From Thiorhodovibrio sp. (GTDB lineage Bacteria > Pseudomonadota > Gammaproteobacteria > Chromatiales > Chromatiaceae): a DNA stretch of 7,911 nt. The position numbers and the translations under genes are program-made. Positions 1 through 7,334 of the stretch are shown piece after piece. Position 1 is the first letter of the stretch, and the number at the start of each line of letters is the position of its first letter. Below the pieces are notes generated by a model, which saw nothing but the letters and a program-made list of their open reading frames with translations, was not told the DNA's origin and did no database searches. The stretch is from contig SKYD01000296.1 of the NCBI GenBank assembly GCA_007128075.1, positions 1 through 7,911 of the forward strand, in the 5' to 3' direction.

Positions 1-578
1 AATTCGATCCAATCACCGATTTTAAATGGGCGCTCAATGCCAAACGCGATCCCTGAAAAAAGATCCCCCAGCGGACGCTGCAAAGCAAAGCCAACCAGCG
101 CGGCAGCAACTCCTGTCGATAACCAAACGCCCGTAATTGCATAGCCTTGATGCCACAAAGTCAGCGCAATGCCGACCAAAAGCCCACTGGCATACGCCAG
201 CGCCCGCAATAGCCCGGGGACTCGATCGCGTCGATCCGATGTCTGACCTTGACGAAACAGCCACACATCCAGCACCTGCACCAGTGCCCAGCACAGCGCC
301 GTATAAAACAGCAACACCGCAAAGCCACGCAATGGCTGAGCAGCAAGACCGAGATTCAGCATCTCTGCCCCAACGCGCAGTGAACTGCCGACGACTAGGG
401 CGGCTCCTGGCAACAGTACTAAATCGGCAAGCGCCATCAAGCTAGGGAAGCGCGTCATCAAGCGACGGGCGCGGTGCTGATAGAACCCAAAGCGCAGCAA
501 CGCCAGCAGTAACAGCCCACTGCTGGCAAGCAGCCAATCATGATCAATGAGCAGATCGATCAAATCGCCTTGGGGCAT
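1..578 (-). CDS. MscS-family mechanosensitive ion channel, N-terminal part (cut by left window edge)
   Basis: The frame runs from an ATG at 578 down to position 1 without a stop and continues out of the window, giving 192 residues of the N-terminal part. MscS channels sit in the inner membrane and open under membrane tension to release solutes during hypo-osmotic shock. Hydrophobic segments lie at about residues 14-32, 46-66, 83-108 and 123-143. They are followed by a Gly/Ala-rich pore-type helix at about 149-182 and the family hallmark RPFKIGDWIE at 183-192, where the cytoplasmic beta domain begins. The start is the only ATG after an in-frame TGA at 599-597, which is the gmd stop; I see no strong Shine-Dalgarno before it. 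The start lies 18 bases after gmd, so the two are probably co-transcribed. The C-terminal vestibule, and any extra domain such as a cyclic-nucleotide-binding domain, lies outside the window, so the subfamily is open. Confidence 0.85.
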   Translation of the reverse strand, partial: MPQGDLIDLLIDHDWLLASSGLLLLALLRFGFYQHRARRLMTRFPSLMALADLVLLPGAALVVGSSLRVGAEMLNLGLAAQPLRGFAVLLFYTALCWALVQVLDVWLFRQGQTSDRRDRVPGLLRALAYASGLLVGIALTLWHQGYAITGVWLSTGVAAALVGFALQRPLGDLFSGIAFGIERPFKIGDWIE

Positions 579-596
579 GGCGGCAAGACAACACCA

Positions 597-1688
597 TCAT
601 TCGTGGTGCTGGAACACCGGATAGCCCTCACGCTGACAGAGTGCATCGCGCTCAGCAGCTTTGAGATCCTCGCGCATCATCTCGCCGACCAGCTCCTCAA
701 AGCGGATCTTGGGTGTCCAGCCAAGTTTATCACGGGCTTTGCTGGCATCGCCGAGCAGGGTTTCCACCTCAGTGGGACGAAAATAGCGCGGATCGACAGC
801 GACTAAGCACGCGCCCGTTTGGGCATGATAGCCCTTTTCATCCACGCCACTGCCCTCCCAACGCAGCTCAAAGCCAATCTCCCGCGCTGCAGCATTGACA
901 AAATCGCGCACCGAGTATTGTTGCCCGGTGGCGATCACAAAATCTTCTGGCTCCTGCTGTTGGAGCATCAGCCATTGCATCTCGACATAATCACGAGCGT
1001 GTCCCCAGTCGCGCTTGGCATCCAGATTACCCAGATACAGACAATGCTCTAAGCCAAGATGAATGCGTGCCAGTGCGCGGGTGATTTTGCGGGTGACAAA
1101 GGTCTCGCCACGGATCGGGCTTTCGTGATTAAACAAAATGCCATTGCAGGCATAGATGCCATAGGCCTCACGGTAATTGACCGTAATCCAATAGGCATAG
1201 AGCTTGGCGGCAGCATAAGGCGAGCGCGGATAAAACGGCGTGGTTTCGCGTTGCGGGATTTCTTGAACCTTGCCGTATAGCTCCGAGGTCGAGGCCTGAT
1301 AAAAGCGGGTTTTGCGCTCAAGCCCTAGAATACGAATCGCCTCTAGCAGCCGCAATGGGCCTAAGGCATCAGAATTGGCTGTGTATTCAGGCTCCTCAAA
1401 TGACACCGCAACATGGCTTTGGGCAGCAAGATTGTAAATCTCATCGGGCTGTACCTGCTGCATGATGCGAATCAGGCTAGAGCTGTCGGTCATATCGCCA
1501 TGATGCAGAATCAACCGTCGATCCAGTTGGTGCGGGTCTTGGTAGAGATGATCAATGCGGTCGGTATTAAACAACGAGGTGCGGCGTTTAATTCCGTGAA
1601 CAAGATAGCCTTTGGTGAGCAGAAACTCGGCAAGATAGGCACCATCTTGGCCAGTGATGCCCGTAATTAAAGCGGTTTTAGGGGTCAT
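597..1688 (-). CDS. gmd: GDP-mannose 4,6-dehydratase
   Basis: This cytoplasmic short-chain dehydrogenase/reductase (extended type) converts GDP-D-mannose to GDP-4-keto-6-deoxy-D-mannose. That is the first step toward GDP-L-fucose, GDP-D-rhamnose or related sugars for surface polysaccharides. The 363 residues are close to the usual length (about 370) and the similarity is end to end. The Rossmann nucleotide-binding motif GITGQDG is at residues 10-16. The catalytic Thr/Glu pair is in STSELYG (Thr134, Glu136), and the YxxxK motif is Tyr158/Lys162, the same arrangement as in the E. coli enzyme shifted by about two residues. Other conserved blocks are NHESP (188-191 region), RDWGHARDY (about 226-234) and VDPRYFRPTEVETLLGD (298-314). 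No partner for the next step (fcl or a 4-reductase) is in the window, so the end product cannot be named. A 133-base gap separates it from fliJ, which leaves room for its own promoter. Confidence 0.97.
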   Translation of the reverse strand: MTPKTALITGITGQDGAYLAEFLLTKGYLVHGIKRRTSLFNTDRIDHLYQDPHQLDRRLILHHGDMTDSSSLIRIMQQVQPDEIYNLAAQSHVAVSFEEPEYTANSDALGPLRLLEAIRILGLERKTRFYQASTSELYGKVQEIPQRETTPFYPRSPYAAAKLYAYWITVNYREAYGIYACNGILFNHESPIRGETFVTRKITRALARIHLGLEHCLYLGNLDAKRDWGHARDYVEMQWLMLQQQEPEDFVIATGQQYSVRDFVNAAAREIGFELRWEGSGVDEKGYHAQTGACLVAVDPRYFRPTEVETLLGDASKARDKLGWTPKIRFEELVGEMMREDLKAAERDALCQREGYPVFQHHE

Positions 1689-1821
1689 GGTTTGGTATCC
1701 GTGAAAAATTTTAACTATATTGATTGCGGCGGCTACTGCGCACGCGGGTCAGCAATTCCAAATTTGCCTTAACCTCTGCCGTAGCCACCGACCTCAAGGG
1801 GATTGCGCTGATATAAAAACT
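1689..1821 (-). other. Non-coding gap between fliJ and gmd with a possible promoter
   Basis: These 133 bases hold no convincing coding frame. Read on the minus strand, an A/T-rich stretch just before gmd contains TATAGT at 1719-1714, a plausible -10 element 25 bases upstream of the gmd ATG. No good -35 hexamer lies at 16-18 bases (TGCGCA at 17), so the call is weak. I looked for a rho-independent terminator for fliIJ and found no GC-rich hairpin followed by a T run. A GGA about 10 bases before the gmd ATG is the only ribosome-binding candidate. Confidence 0.3.
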
Positions 1822-2265
1822 TTAAGAATTTTCGTGTTGAAGTTGCAATCGATCAAAAGCACGGCGGATTGCCCAAGCATCCAGCTCTTGTTGCTGGCGG
1901 CGGTTGTCTTCGATTAACTCGGCTTGTTGGCGGCGTTCGATCAATTTAGTTAACGATAAGGTGGCTTGGTGGCGTTCGATCCACACCCCGCGTGCTTGTT
2001 CAACGACGGCTTCGGCGGCAGCAATCTGACCGGCTTGCTGTCCGATTGCCGTCCGCAGTTGCTGGCGCATCATCGCCATGTGCTTGATTTGGTGGATGTC
2101 GTCCGGGATGCCAGCTTTGAGATAGCTTTCTAGATAATTGTTGAGCAGATCGCGCTGTTGTTCGGCGGCGTTCAGGGCTTGGAGCTGGGTGGCGAGCTGA
2201 ATTGCTGCCAGATTCTCCTGCATTTTGCGAATTGCTTCCAGTCGCTTAAAACGGCGTACACTCAT
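1822..2265 (-). CDS. fliJ: Flagellar export protein FliJ
   Basis: FliJ is a small coiled-coil protein. In the flagellar type III export apparatus it inserts into the FliI hexamer, like the gamma subunit in F1-ATPase, and links the ATPase ring to FlhA while helping to recycle chaperones. This 147-residue protein has the usual length and is almost entirely helical and charged, with many Gln, Arg, Glu and Leu residues in heptad-like spacing and no membrane segment. FliJ is poorly conserved, so the assignment rests on this composition, its length and its position directly after fliI. Its ATG overlaps the fliI stop as ATGA (2265-2262), which indicates translational coupling. An AGGTG eight bases before the ATG, within the fliI coding sequence, is a good ribosome-binding site. 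It is the last gene of the fliIJ pair; no fliK follows. Confidence 0.9.
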   Translation of the reverse strand: MSVRRFKRLEAIRKMQENLAAIQLATQLQALNAAEQQRDLLNNYLESYLKAGIPDDIHQIKHMAMMRQQLRTAIGQQAGQIAAAEAVVEQARGVWIERHQATLSLTKLIERRQQAELIEDNRRQQQELDAWAIRRAFDRLQLQHENS

Positions 2266-3659
2266 GTTGCCGCACCTGCGGTGTTGGGAATCCCCAGCAA
2301 ATCGAATAATTCCTGGGTGGAGCGTGAAAAATCAATGCCTTCGATTCGATTCTGGCGCAAATAATCTTCCAGTCGCGGATACATCGCCACCGCCTCATCA
2401 AGTGCGGGGTCCGCGCCCTTGCGATAAGCACCAACAGCGATTAGATCACGATTCGCCATATAGGTCGCGCTGAGTCCACGAAAGCGATGGGCTGCGGTTT
2501 CGTGCTCTGGTGTCACCATCGCACTCATCACCCGCGACACTGAGGCACCGACATCGATGGCGGGATAACGCCCGGTCTCGGCAATGGCGCGTGAGAGCAC
2601 CACATGACCGTCCAAAATCGCCCGCGCAGCATCCACAATCGGATCATTTTGGTCATCGCCTTCGGCAAGCACCGTATAAAACGCGGTGATCGAGCCGCCG
2701 CCGCGATCCCCATTGCCCGCCCGTTCAACCAGTTGCGGCAGCCGTGCAAACACCGATGCTGAATAGCCTTTGGTCGCCGGTGGCTCGCCAATCGCCATCG
2801 CAATCTCACGCGCCCCTTGCGCAAAACGAGTGAGCGAGTCCATCAGCATCAACACATTTAGCCCTTGATCGCGAAAATATTCAGCAATGGTGGTGGCAAC
2901 CCAAGCACCTTGCTGACGCAATAAGGGCGATTGATCAGCAGGCACGGCAACGACGACGGTGCGCTTTCTGGATTCAACATCGAGAATATCGTGGATAAAC
3001 TCATTCACCTCACGACCGCGCTCGCCAATCAGCCCAACCACAATCACATCAGCGGCGGTGTGTCGCGTCATCATCCCCAGTAACACACTTTTGCCGACGC
3101 CACTGCCGGCAAACAGCCCCAAACGCTGGCCACGCCCCACCGACAACAGACCATTAAGTGCTCGAATGCCAACATCCAGCGGCGTGCGCACTGGATCGCG
3201 GCTGAGCGGATTGATCGGTCGCCCTTCAAGCGGCACCAAGGTTTGAGAGCGGATCGGCCCGCCACCATCAAGCGGCTTGCCGTTGGCATCGATCACCCGA
3301 CCGAGCAGCTCACTGCCGACTGCAATCCGTCGTGATTGCTCTAATGGTTCAATGCGCGCCCCAGGTGCGAGTCCATCCATGCGCCCTTCGGGCATCAAAA
3401 AGGTGCGCTCGCCCTGAAAACCAACCACCTCGGCGGGGAGTCGTGCTCCAGTGGCGGTATGAATCGCGGCACGCCCTCCAACCGGCAGCCGAATCCCCTC
3501 GGCTTCCAAGGTCATGCCGACCATGCGTGACAAACGCCCCTGCGGCTGGGGAACCGGGACTTCTTCAAGGCGCTGGCGCGATTGACGCAGCCGCTCACGC
3601 AGCCCTTGAACCAATTGCCCGCCGCCTTGTTCATGCAGGGCGCGAATGGTGTCCGTCAT
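2262..3659 (-). CDS. fliI: Flagellum-specific ATPase FliI
   Basis: FliI is the hexameric ATPase of the flagellar type III export apparatus. It acts on the cytoplasmic face of the basal body and helps unfold and deliver export substrates. The 465 residues match the family length. The Walker A motif AGSGVGKS is at 184-191, GERGREV (catalytic Glu region) at 212-218, and Walker B with Asp274 is in LNVLMLMDSLTRFA (268-280 region). The ATP synthase alpha/beta family signature PAIDVGASVS is at 366-375. The N-terminal region to about residue 110 is the variable FliH-binding and beta-barrel part. The start at 3659 is fixed by an in-frame TGA only two codons upstream (3665-3663). GGAG at 3673-3670 is the likely ribosome-binding site, with a rather long spacing of 10 bases. 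A type III secretion ATPase of the SctN group is the main alternative, but the following FliJ-like gene favours the flagellar one. No fliH precedes it. Confidence 0.96.
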   Translation of the reverse strand: MTDTIRALHEQGGGQLVQGLRERLRQSRQRLEEVPVPQPQGRLSRMVGMTLEAEGIRLPVGGRAAIHTATGARLPAEVVGFQGERTFLMPEGRMDGLAPGARIEPLEQSRRIAVGSELLGRVIDANGKPLDGGGPIRSQTLVPLEGRPINPLSRDPVRTPLDVGIRALNGLLSVGRGQRLGLFAGSGVGKSVLLGMMTRHTAADVIVVGLIGERGREVNEFIHDILDVESRKRTVVVAVPADQSPLLRQQGAWVATTIAEYFRDQGLNVLMLMDSLTRFAQGAREIAMAIGEPPATKGYSASVFARLPQLVERAGNGDRGGGSITAFYTVLAEGDDQNDPIVDAARAILDGHVVLSRAIAETGRYPAIDVGASVSRVMSAMVTPEHETAAHRFRGLSATYMANRDLIAVGAYRKGADPALDEAVAMYPRLEDYLRQNRIEGIDFSRSTQELFDLLGIPNTAGAAT

Positions 3660-3703
3660 TGGTCAGTGACTCCAGAAGTTGAGTGATTGTCGAACCCCGT
3701 GCG

Positions 3704-3709
3704 ATTATA
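3704..3709 (-). promoter_or_regulatory. Possible -10 element upstream of fliI
   Basis: On the minus strand a perfect TATAAT lies 44 bases upstream of the fliI ATG and directly after the permease stop codon (3714-3712). No acceptable -35 hexamer is found at 16-18 bases (GAGCAA at 17) and there is no extended -10 TG, so it may be chance. I see no sigma-28 or sigma-54 flagellar promoter consensus in the 52-base gap. Confidence 0.25.
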
Positions 3710-3711
3710 GC

Positions 3712-5961
3712 TTACAAAAGCGACAATTGCTCCAACAGGACAAAACCAATGGCACCGGTCACTGGCAGTCCGTGATCGGCCTGAAAGCGGCGGATAGCGT
3801 CTCGGGTTGCAGGCCCAATCAACCCATCGAGTGCCCCAGGGTCATAGCCCAGATCGGCAAGATGTCGCTGCACCATGAGCACCACATCGTTATCGATGGT
3901 CGGCAAGGTGAGCAGTTGCGGCTCGCCATTGTCGAGCACACAGCGAGGCACTTCTAGCCGCGTGGCAGTGGCAGCATGGGTCAAAATCAGTGGTTGTTGG
4001 GGATCGCACGCTGGCTGTGATTCTGACTCGGGGGCGAATGTGGGTTCAGCGATCAACACGGGTGCGGTTGGTTTAGCTTCGGGTGCAGCATCCAATGGCA
4101 GTTCAGGGTCAATCAGCGGCGCGGGTGTTGGTTCCGGCTCCGGCTCCTCGATCATCGCTGCTTCATCAAGCGTTGCCAATCCCCACACTAAAGGCGTAAC
4201 CAACACAGTGACCAATCCCACCACCAGGGTCAGCGGAATCCCAATCCGCAAGAAATCGCTGAATTGATAGCCGCCGACATTAAACACCATCAGATTGGTT
4301 TGATAGCCGATATGGGTAGCAAAACTTGCTGAGGCACCAACCATGAGAGTGACAATCAACGCCTCGGGAGCCACCCCCATCACCCGAGCAGTTTCTAATG
4401 CAATCGGAAACACCAACACCGCCGCGACATTGTTGGTTGCAAGCGCAGTCAGGGTTGCAGTGGCGACAAACACCAGCGCCAGCGTCAGCTCAGGATGCCC
4501 ACCACCCAGCCCAATCAGCCCACCCGCAACCAAACTCGCCGCGCCGGTGTTTTCGAGTGCGGTGCCAATGCCAAAGGAGGTCGCAATCACCAATAAAATT
4601 TTGCGATCTGGCGCCCGGCGGGCAGTGCGTCCATCAATGCAGCGGGTGACAATCATCGCCCCCGCCGCCAACAATGCCGCCTCCAGCATGGTCAGCCAGC
4701 CGATTGCTGCACTCGCCACCATCGCCATCACAATCAGAATCGCCAGCGGGGCGCGACGATGATCAATCGGGTGCTGATCGCCGATCTGGCTTAACAACAA
4801 GAAATCACGCAAGTTTTTGTTGCGCTCAACAAAATCGGGGTCGGTTTCCAACAGCAAGGTATCACCAGGCAACAGCGTCATCTCATCGATGCGCCCGGTG
4901 ATGCGGGTGGCATTGCGCGACAGGGCAATAATCACCGCCTGATAGCGATTGCGAAAGCGTCCAGCACGCACCGTGCGCCCAATCAGCGGACAACGATGCG
5001 CCACCACTGCCTCGACAAAACAACGCCCTGGCCGCGGGGTATCGAGCTTAAAGACTTGATCAGTGGCGGGAATCAGCCCCCGCGTGCGCTGTAAATCCAT
5101 CACCGAATCGACAATGCCCGCAAACACCAGCCGATCACCGGCATTCAGAATTTGTTTCGCGTGAACGGACAGCGGTGCTTGATCGCGCTCAATCTCGATC
5201 AGCGACAGCCCCGGAATCTGATGCAGCCCCGAAGCCTCGACTGTGGTGTTGACCAAGGGACTGTGATCTTCAATCAACATCTCGACAATGTACTGGCGCA
5301 CATTGCGATAATCGACCACGCTGGAGCGATTTTTGGGCAGCAGCCATTCGCCGAAGGTCAGCAAAAAAAGGAAGGTGGCAACCGTGACCGGCAGCCCGAC
5401 CCAAGCCGGGGCAAACACGCTAAATCCAGCGTCATTGACGCGCTCAGAATACAAGCCATTAATAACCAGATTGGTGCTGGTGCCAATCAGTGTGCAGGTG
5501 CCGCCGACGATGCTGGCATAGGAGAGCGGAATGAGCAGGCGTGCTAAATCCAGTTGGTAGCGTTTTGCCCAATCTTGGACAGCGGGGATAAAAATAGCAA
5601 CGACCGGGGTGTTGTTGAGAAAGGCGCTGATGGCGGCCACCGGCAGCATCAGCCGCAGCCGCGCCTGACGCGGACCGCGTGGCTGACCGAGTAAATTTGA
5701 GCCAATCCAGCCAACCGCACCGGTCTCAGTCAGTCCACTCACAACGACATAAAGCACCCCGACCGTGAGCATTCCGGCGTTGGAAAAGCCCGCCAGTGCC
5801 TCATGGGGGGTTAAGATATTGAGGACTAACAGCAGCGTCAAGGCACCCGTGGTCACCAGATCCGGTGACACCCGGGTGAAGGCAAACATGCCAAAGCACC
5901 AGACAACGATGCCTAAACTAAACCAGCCTTCCCAACTGAGTGCGTTGATAAACGCTGGCAT
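3712..5961 (-). CDS. SLC13/DASS-type permease with two RCK_C domains and a C-terminal peptidoglycan-binding-like domain
   Basis: This 749-residue protein is an inner-membrane ion-coupled anion permease of the SLC13 (DASS)/ArsB-like group. Members carry dicarboxylates, sulfate or other anions, usually with Na+; the substrate is not readable here. The first membrane half (about 12-207) contains LNNTPVV (115-121) and GTSTNLVING (160-169). Two RCK_C/TrkA_C-like domains follow at about 217-297 and 312-378, each ending in a GD motif (NAGDRLVF, LPGDTLLL). The second membrane half (about 404-596) has ATNNVAAVLVFP (508-519) and a GYQTNLMV loop (552-559). The protein then departs from the family: a Pro/Glu/Ala-rich linker (about 604-650), a segment with Cys652 and Cys674, and a PG_binding_1-like domain (about 691-746) with VQRHLADLGYDPG, DGLIGPATRDAIRRFQ and HGLPVTG. 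The whole tail is in one uninterrupted frame. It starts 21 bases after rnfE, with a weak ribosome-binding site. Confidence 0.9.
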   Translation of the reverse strand: MPAFINALSWEGWFSLGIVVWCFGMFAFTRVSPDLVTTGALTLLLVLNILTPHEALAGFSNAGMLTVGVLYVVVSGLTETGAVGWIGSNLLGQPRGPRQARLRLMLPVAAISAFLNNTPVVAIFIPAVQDWAKRYQLDLARLLIPLSYASIVGGTCTLIGTSTNLVINGLYSERVNDAGFSVFAPAWVGLPVTVATFLFLLTFGEWLLPKNRSSVVDYRNVRQYIVEMLIEDHSPLVNTTVEASGLHQIPGLSLIEIERDQAPLSVHAKQILNAGDRLVFAGIVDSVMDLQRTRGLIPATDQVFKLDTPRPGRCFVEAVVAHRCPLIGRTVRAGRFRNRYQAVIIALSRNATRITGRIDEMTLLPGDTLLLETDPDFVERNKNLRDFLLLSQIGDQHPIDHRRAPLAILIVMAMVASAAIGWLTMLEAALLAAGAMIVTRCIDGRTARRAPDRKILLVIATSFGIGTALENTGAASLVAGGLIGLGGGHPELTLALVFVATATLTALATNNVAAVLVFPIALETARVMGVAPEALIVTLMVGASASFATHIGYQTNLMVFNVGGYQFSDFLRIGIPLTLVVGLVTVLVTPLVWGLATLDEAAMIEEPEPEPTPAPLIDPELPLDAAPEAKPTAPVLIAEPTFAPESESQPACDPQQPLILTHAATATRLEVPRCVLDNGEPQLLTLPTIDNDVVLMVQRHLADLGYDPGALDGLIGPATRDAIRRFQADHGLPVTGAIGFVLLEQLSLL

Positions 5962-5982
5962 GGCAGCGCAATCACAGCGCGA

Positions 5983-6681
5983 TTAGGTCGCTGCTTGGGT
6001 GGCGGATAACGGTTGCTTGAGCTTGATGGTTTGGAGCCGCTGGATACCAGAGTCAATGAGATTCTTACCCGCAATCAGCAGCCCCAAACAGATAAACGCC
6101 CCGGGCGGCAAAATTGCCAGCAGTGCGCCATTAAAATCCTCGCCGAGGCTCAAGCCAAAGTTTGCTGCTGCCGCACCAAGCAATAAATCCGCCTGATAAA
6201 ACAGCGTGCCCTGGCCTAAAAACTCACGAATCCCGCCCAAGATCACCAAAATCAGGGTAAAGCCAATCCCCATCGCCAGCCCATCAACCAGCGCCGGGCG
6301 CAGATTGGCTTTGGAGGCAAAGGCTTCGGCGCGCCCAATGATCGCGCAATTGGTGACAATCAGCGGGATAAATAGCCCAAGCACCAGATACAGCTCATAT
6401 AGATACGCCTTCATCAGCAGCTCGACGGCGGTGACAAAGGAGGCAATGACCAACACAAACACCGGCAAGCGCACCTCGGGGCGCACCAGATTGCGAATCA
6501 GCGAAATGGTGGCATTGGACAACACCAACACTGCTGTGGTCGCCAGCCCCATGCCCAGTCCATTGGTGGCCGTGGTGGTGGTCGCCAGCAGCGGGCACAG
6601 CCCGAGCATCGCAACCAGCGCTTGGTTGTTGGTCCATAAGCCGTCGGTTATCAGCCGACCGTAAGTGGGTTGTGACATCAT
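5983..6681 (-). CDS. rnfE: Ion-translocating oxidoreductase complex subunit RnfE
   Basis: RnfE is an integral inner-membrane subunit of the Rnf complex, which couples electron transfer between ferredoxin and NAD to Na+ or H+ movement; in E. coli the homologue RsxE helps reduce SoxR. It is homologous to NqrD. The 232 residues (231 from the second ATG) match the family length, with about six membrane helices. Conserved blocks are GLCPLLATTTTATNGLG (27-43), PLIVTNCAIIGRAEAFA (106-122) and LPPGAFICLGLLIAGKNLID (191-210). Cys29 and Cys112 sit at the positions that, in NqrD, provide two ligands of the intramembrane [2Fe-2S] cluster shared with the RnfA/NqrE partner. Two ATGs in tandem (6681 and 6678) follow the rnfG stop in a TGATGATG junction. 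GGAG upstream is four bases from the first and seven from the second, so the second may be the true start. Coupling to rnfG is very likely. Confidence 0.97.
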   Translation of the reverse strand: MMSQPTYGRLITDGLWTNNQALVAMLGLCPLLATTTTATNGLGMGLATTAVLVLSNATISLIRNLVRPEVRLPVFVLVIASFVTAVELLMKAYLYELYLVLGLFIPLIVTNCAIIGRAEAFASKANLRPALVDGLAMGIGFTLILVILGGIREFLGQGTLFYQADLLLGAAAANFGLSLGEDFNGALLAILPPGAFICLGLLIAGKNLIDSGIQRLQTIKLKQPLSATQAAT

Positions 6682-7325
6682 CAGGCTCCGCTTTCGCTGC
6701 CAATCGCTGGCTCGGCATACAGTCGAGCAGATTCTTCTTCGACAAATTTCAGTGTGTTGCGCACCACATTGACAATCGAGCGCGGGGTAATGGTGGCACC
6801 GGTGAATTGATCAAACACCCCGCCATCGCGCTTAACTTTCCAGTGCTCTTCTGGTGGATCTGACAGCGATTTGTGGGTAAATTGTTGGATAATCCAATCC
6901 GATTTGCGCTCCTCGATCTTATCACCCAGCCCCGGGGTTTCATGGTGTTCGAGCACCCGCACCCCGCCGAGTGAGCCATCGGTCAGCACCGAGACCAGCA
7001 GCCGAATCGGGCCGGCATAGCCATCAGGAACCACCGGTTCGAGAATCAGCGCAATCGGGGCATCGCCATCGCGCACCCGATACACCGCCACATTGCTTGC
7101 CCCCAACAGCTCCGGGCGATCAACCCGAATGCGATCAGCCAGCGGATCATTTTTCAACTGCCCATCGGGGACAATGGCTTCGAGCTTATTGAGCATCGCC
7201 TGACGCTGATTGGCAACAATGCGCTGATCGGTCATGGCATGAGTGACTGCCACCACGCCAACGCCAGCAACCGCGAAAGCACCTAAGATAAATGCCGCAA
7301 TTAAAATCGGGGATTGTTTCATCAT
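6681..7325 (-). CDS. rnfG: Ion-translocating oxidoreductase complex subunit RnfG (flavoprotein)
   Basis: RnfG is the periplasmic, membrane-anchored flavin subunit of the Rnf complex, homologous to NqrC. FMN is attached covalently to a threonine by the ApbE flavin transferase. The protein has one N-terminal membrane anchor (about 8-30 counted from the GTG) and a periplasmic FMN-binding domain. The flavinylation consensus DxxTGAT is seen as DQFTGAT, with the acceptor expected at Thr180 (numbered from the GTG at 7331). ETPGLGDKIE (131-140) is another conserved block. The frame could open at that GTG, but an AGG-containing TAGGTGG at 7334-7328 overlaps it and is well placed for the tandem ATGs at 7325 and 7322, so I place the start at 7325. 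That gives 214 residues, the usual size. The stop shares a base with the rnfE start. The expected upstream neighbour rnfD is absent; a restriction-type gene lies there instead. Confidence 0.96.
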   Translation of the reverse strand: MMKQSPILIAAFILGAFAVAGVGVVAVTHAMTDQRIVANQRQAMLNKLEAIVPDGQLKNDPLADRIRVDRPELLGASNVAVYRVRDGDAPIALILEPVVPDGYAGPIRLLVSVLTDGSLGGVRVLEHHETPGLGDKIEERKSDWIIQQFTHKSLSDPPEEHWKVKRDGGVFDQFTGATITPRSIVNVVRNTLKFVEEESARLYAEPAIGSESGA

Positions 7326-7334
7326 CGCCACCTA

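Noticed and set aside
34..294. Minus-strand frame overlapping the left end
   Set aside because: It is out of frame with the MscS-like reading frame, which carries the clear RPFKIGDWIE signature and is open at the window edge.
1689..1821. Rho-independent terminator after fliJ
   Set aside because: No stable GC-rich inverted repeat followed by a T run was found on the minus strand in this gap.
3712..4160. Permease and peptidoglycan-binding domain as two separate genes joined by an error
   Set aside because: The frame is continuous through the linker, with no stop, no internal start with a ribosome-binding site, and no homopolymer run at the boundary that would suggest a frameshift.
3875..4762. 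Two plus-strand frames (about 130 and 139 residues) rich in Ser, Gly, Ala and Thr
   Set aside because: Their low-complexity composition is the antisense image of the permease's membrane helices and its Pro/Glu-rich linker; there is no independent evidence of coding.
5152..5547. Plus-strand open frame of 131 residues inside the permease gene
   Set aside because: It lies wholly antisense to a well-supported conserved gene, has no recognisable family features, and its length is expected by chance opposite a high-G+C coding strand.
7326..7331. GTG at 7331 as the start of rnfG
   Set aside because: It overlaps the best ribosome-binding sequence (TAGGTGG), and tandem ATGs at 7325 and 7322 have proper spacing to it.
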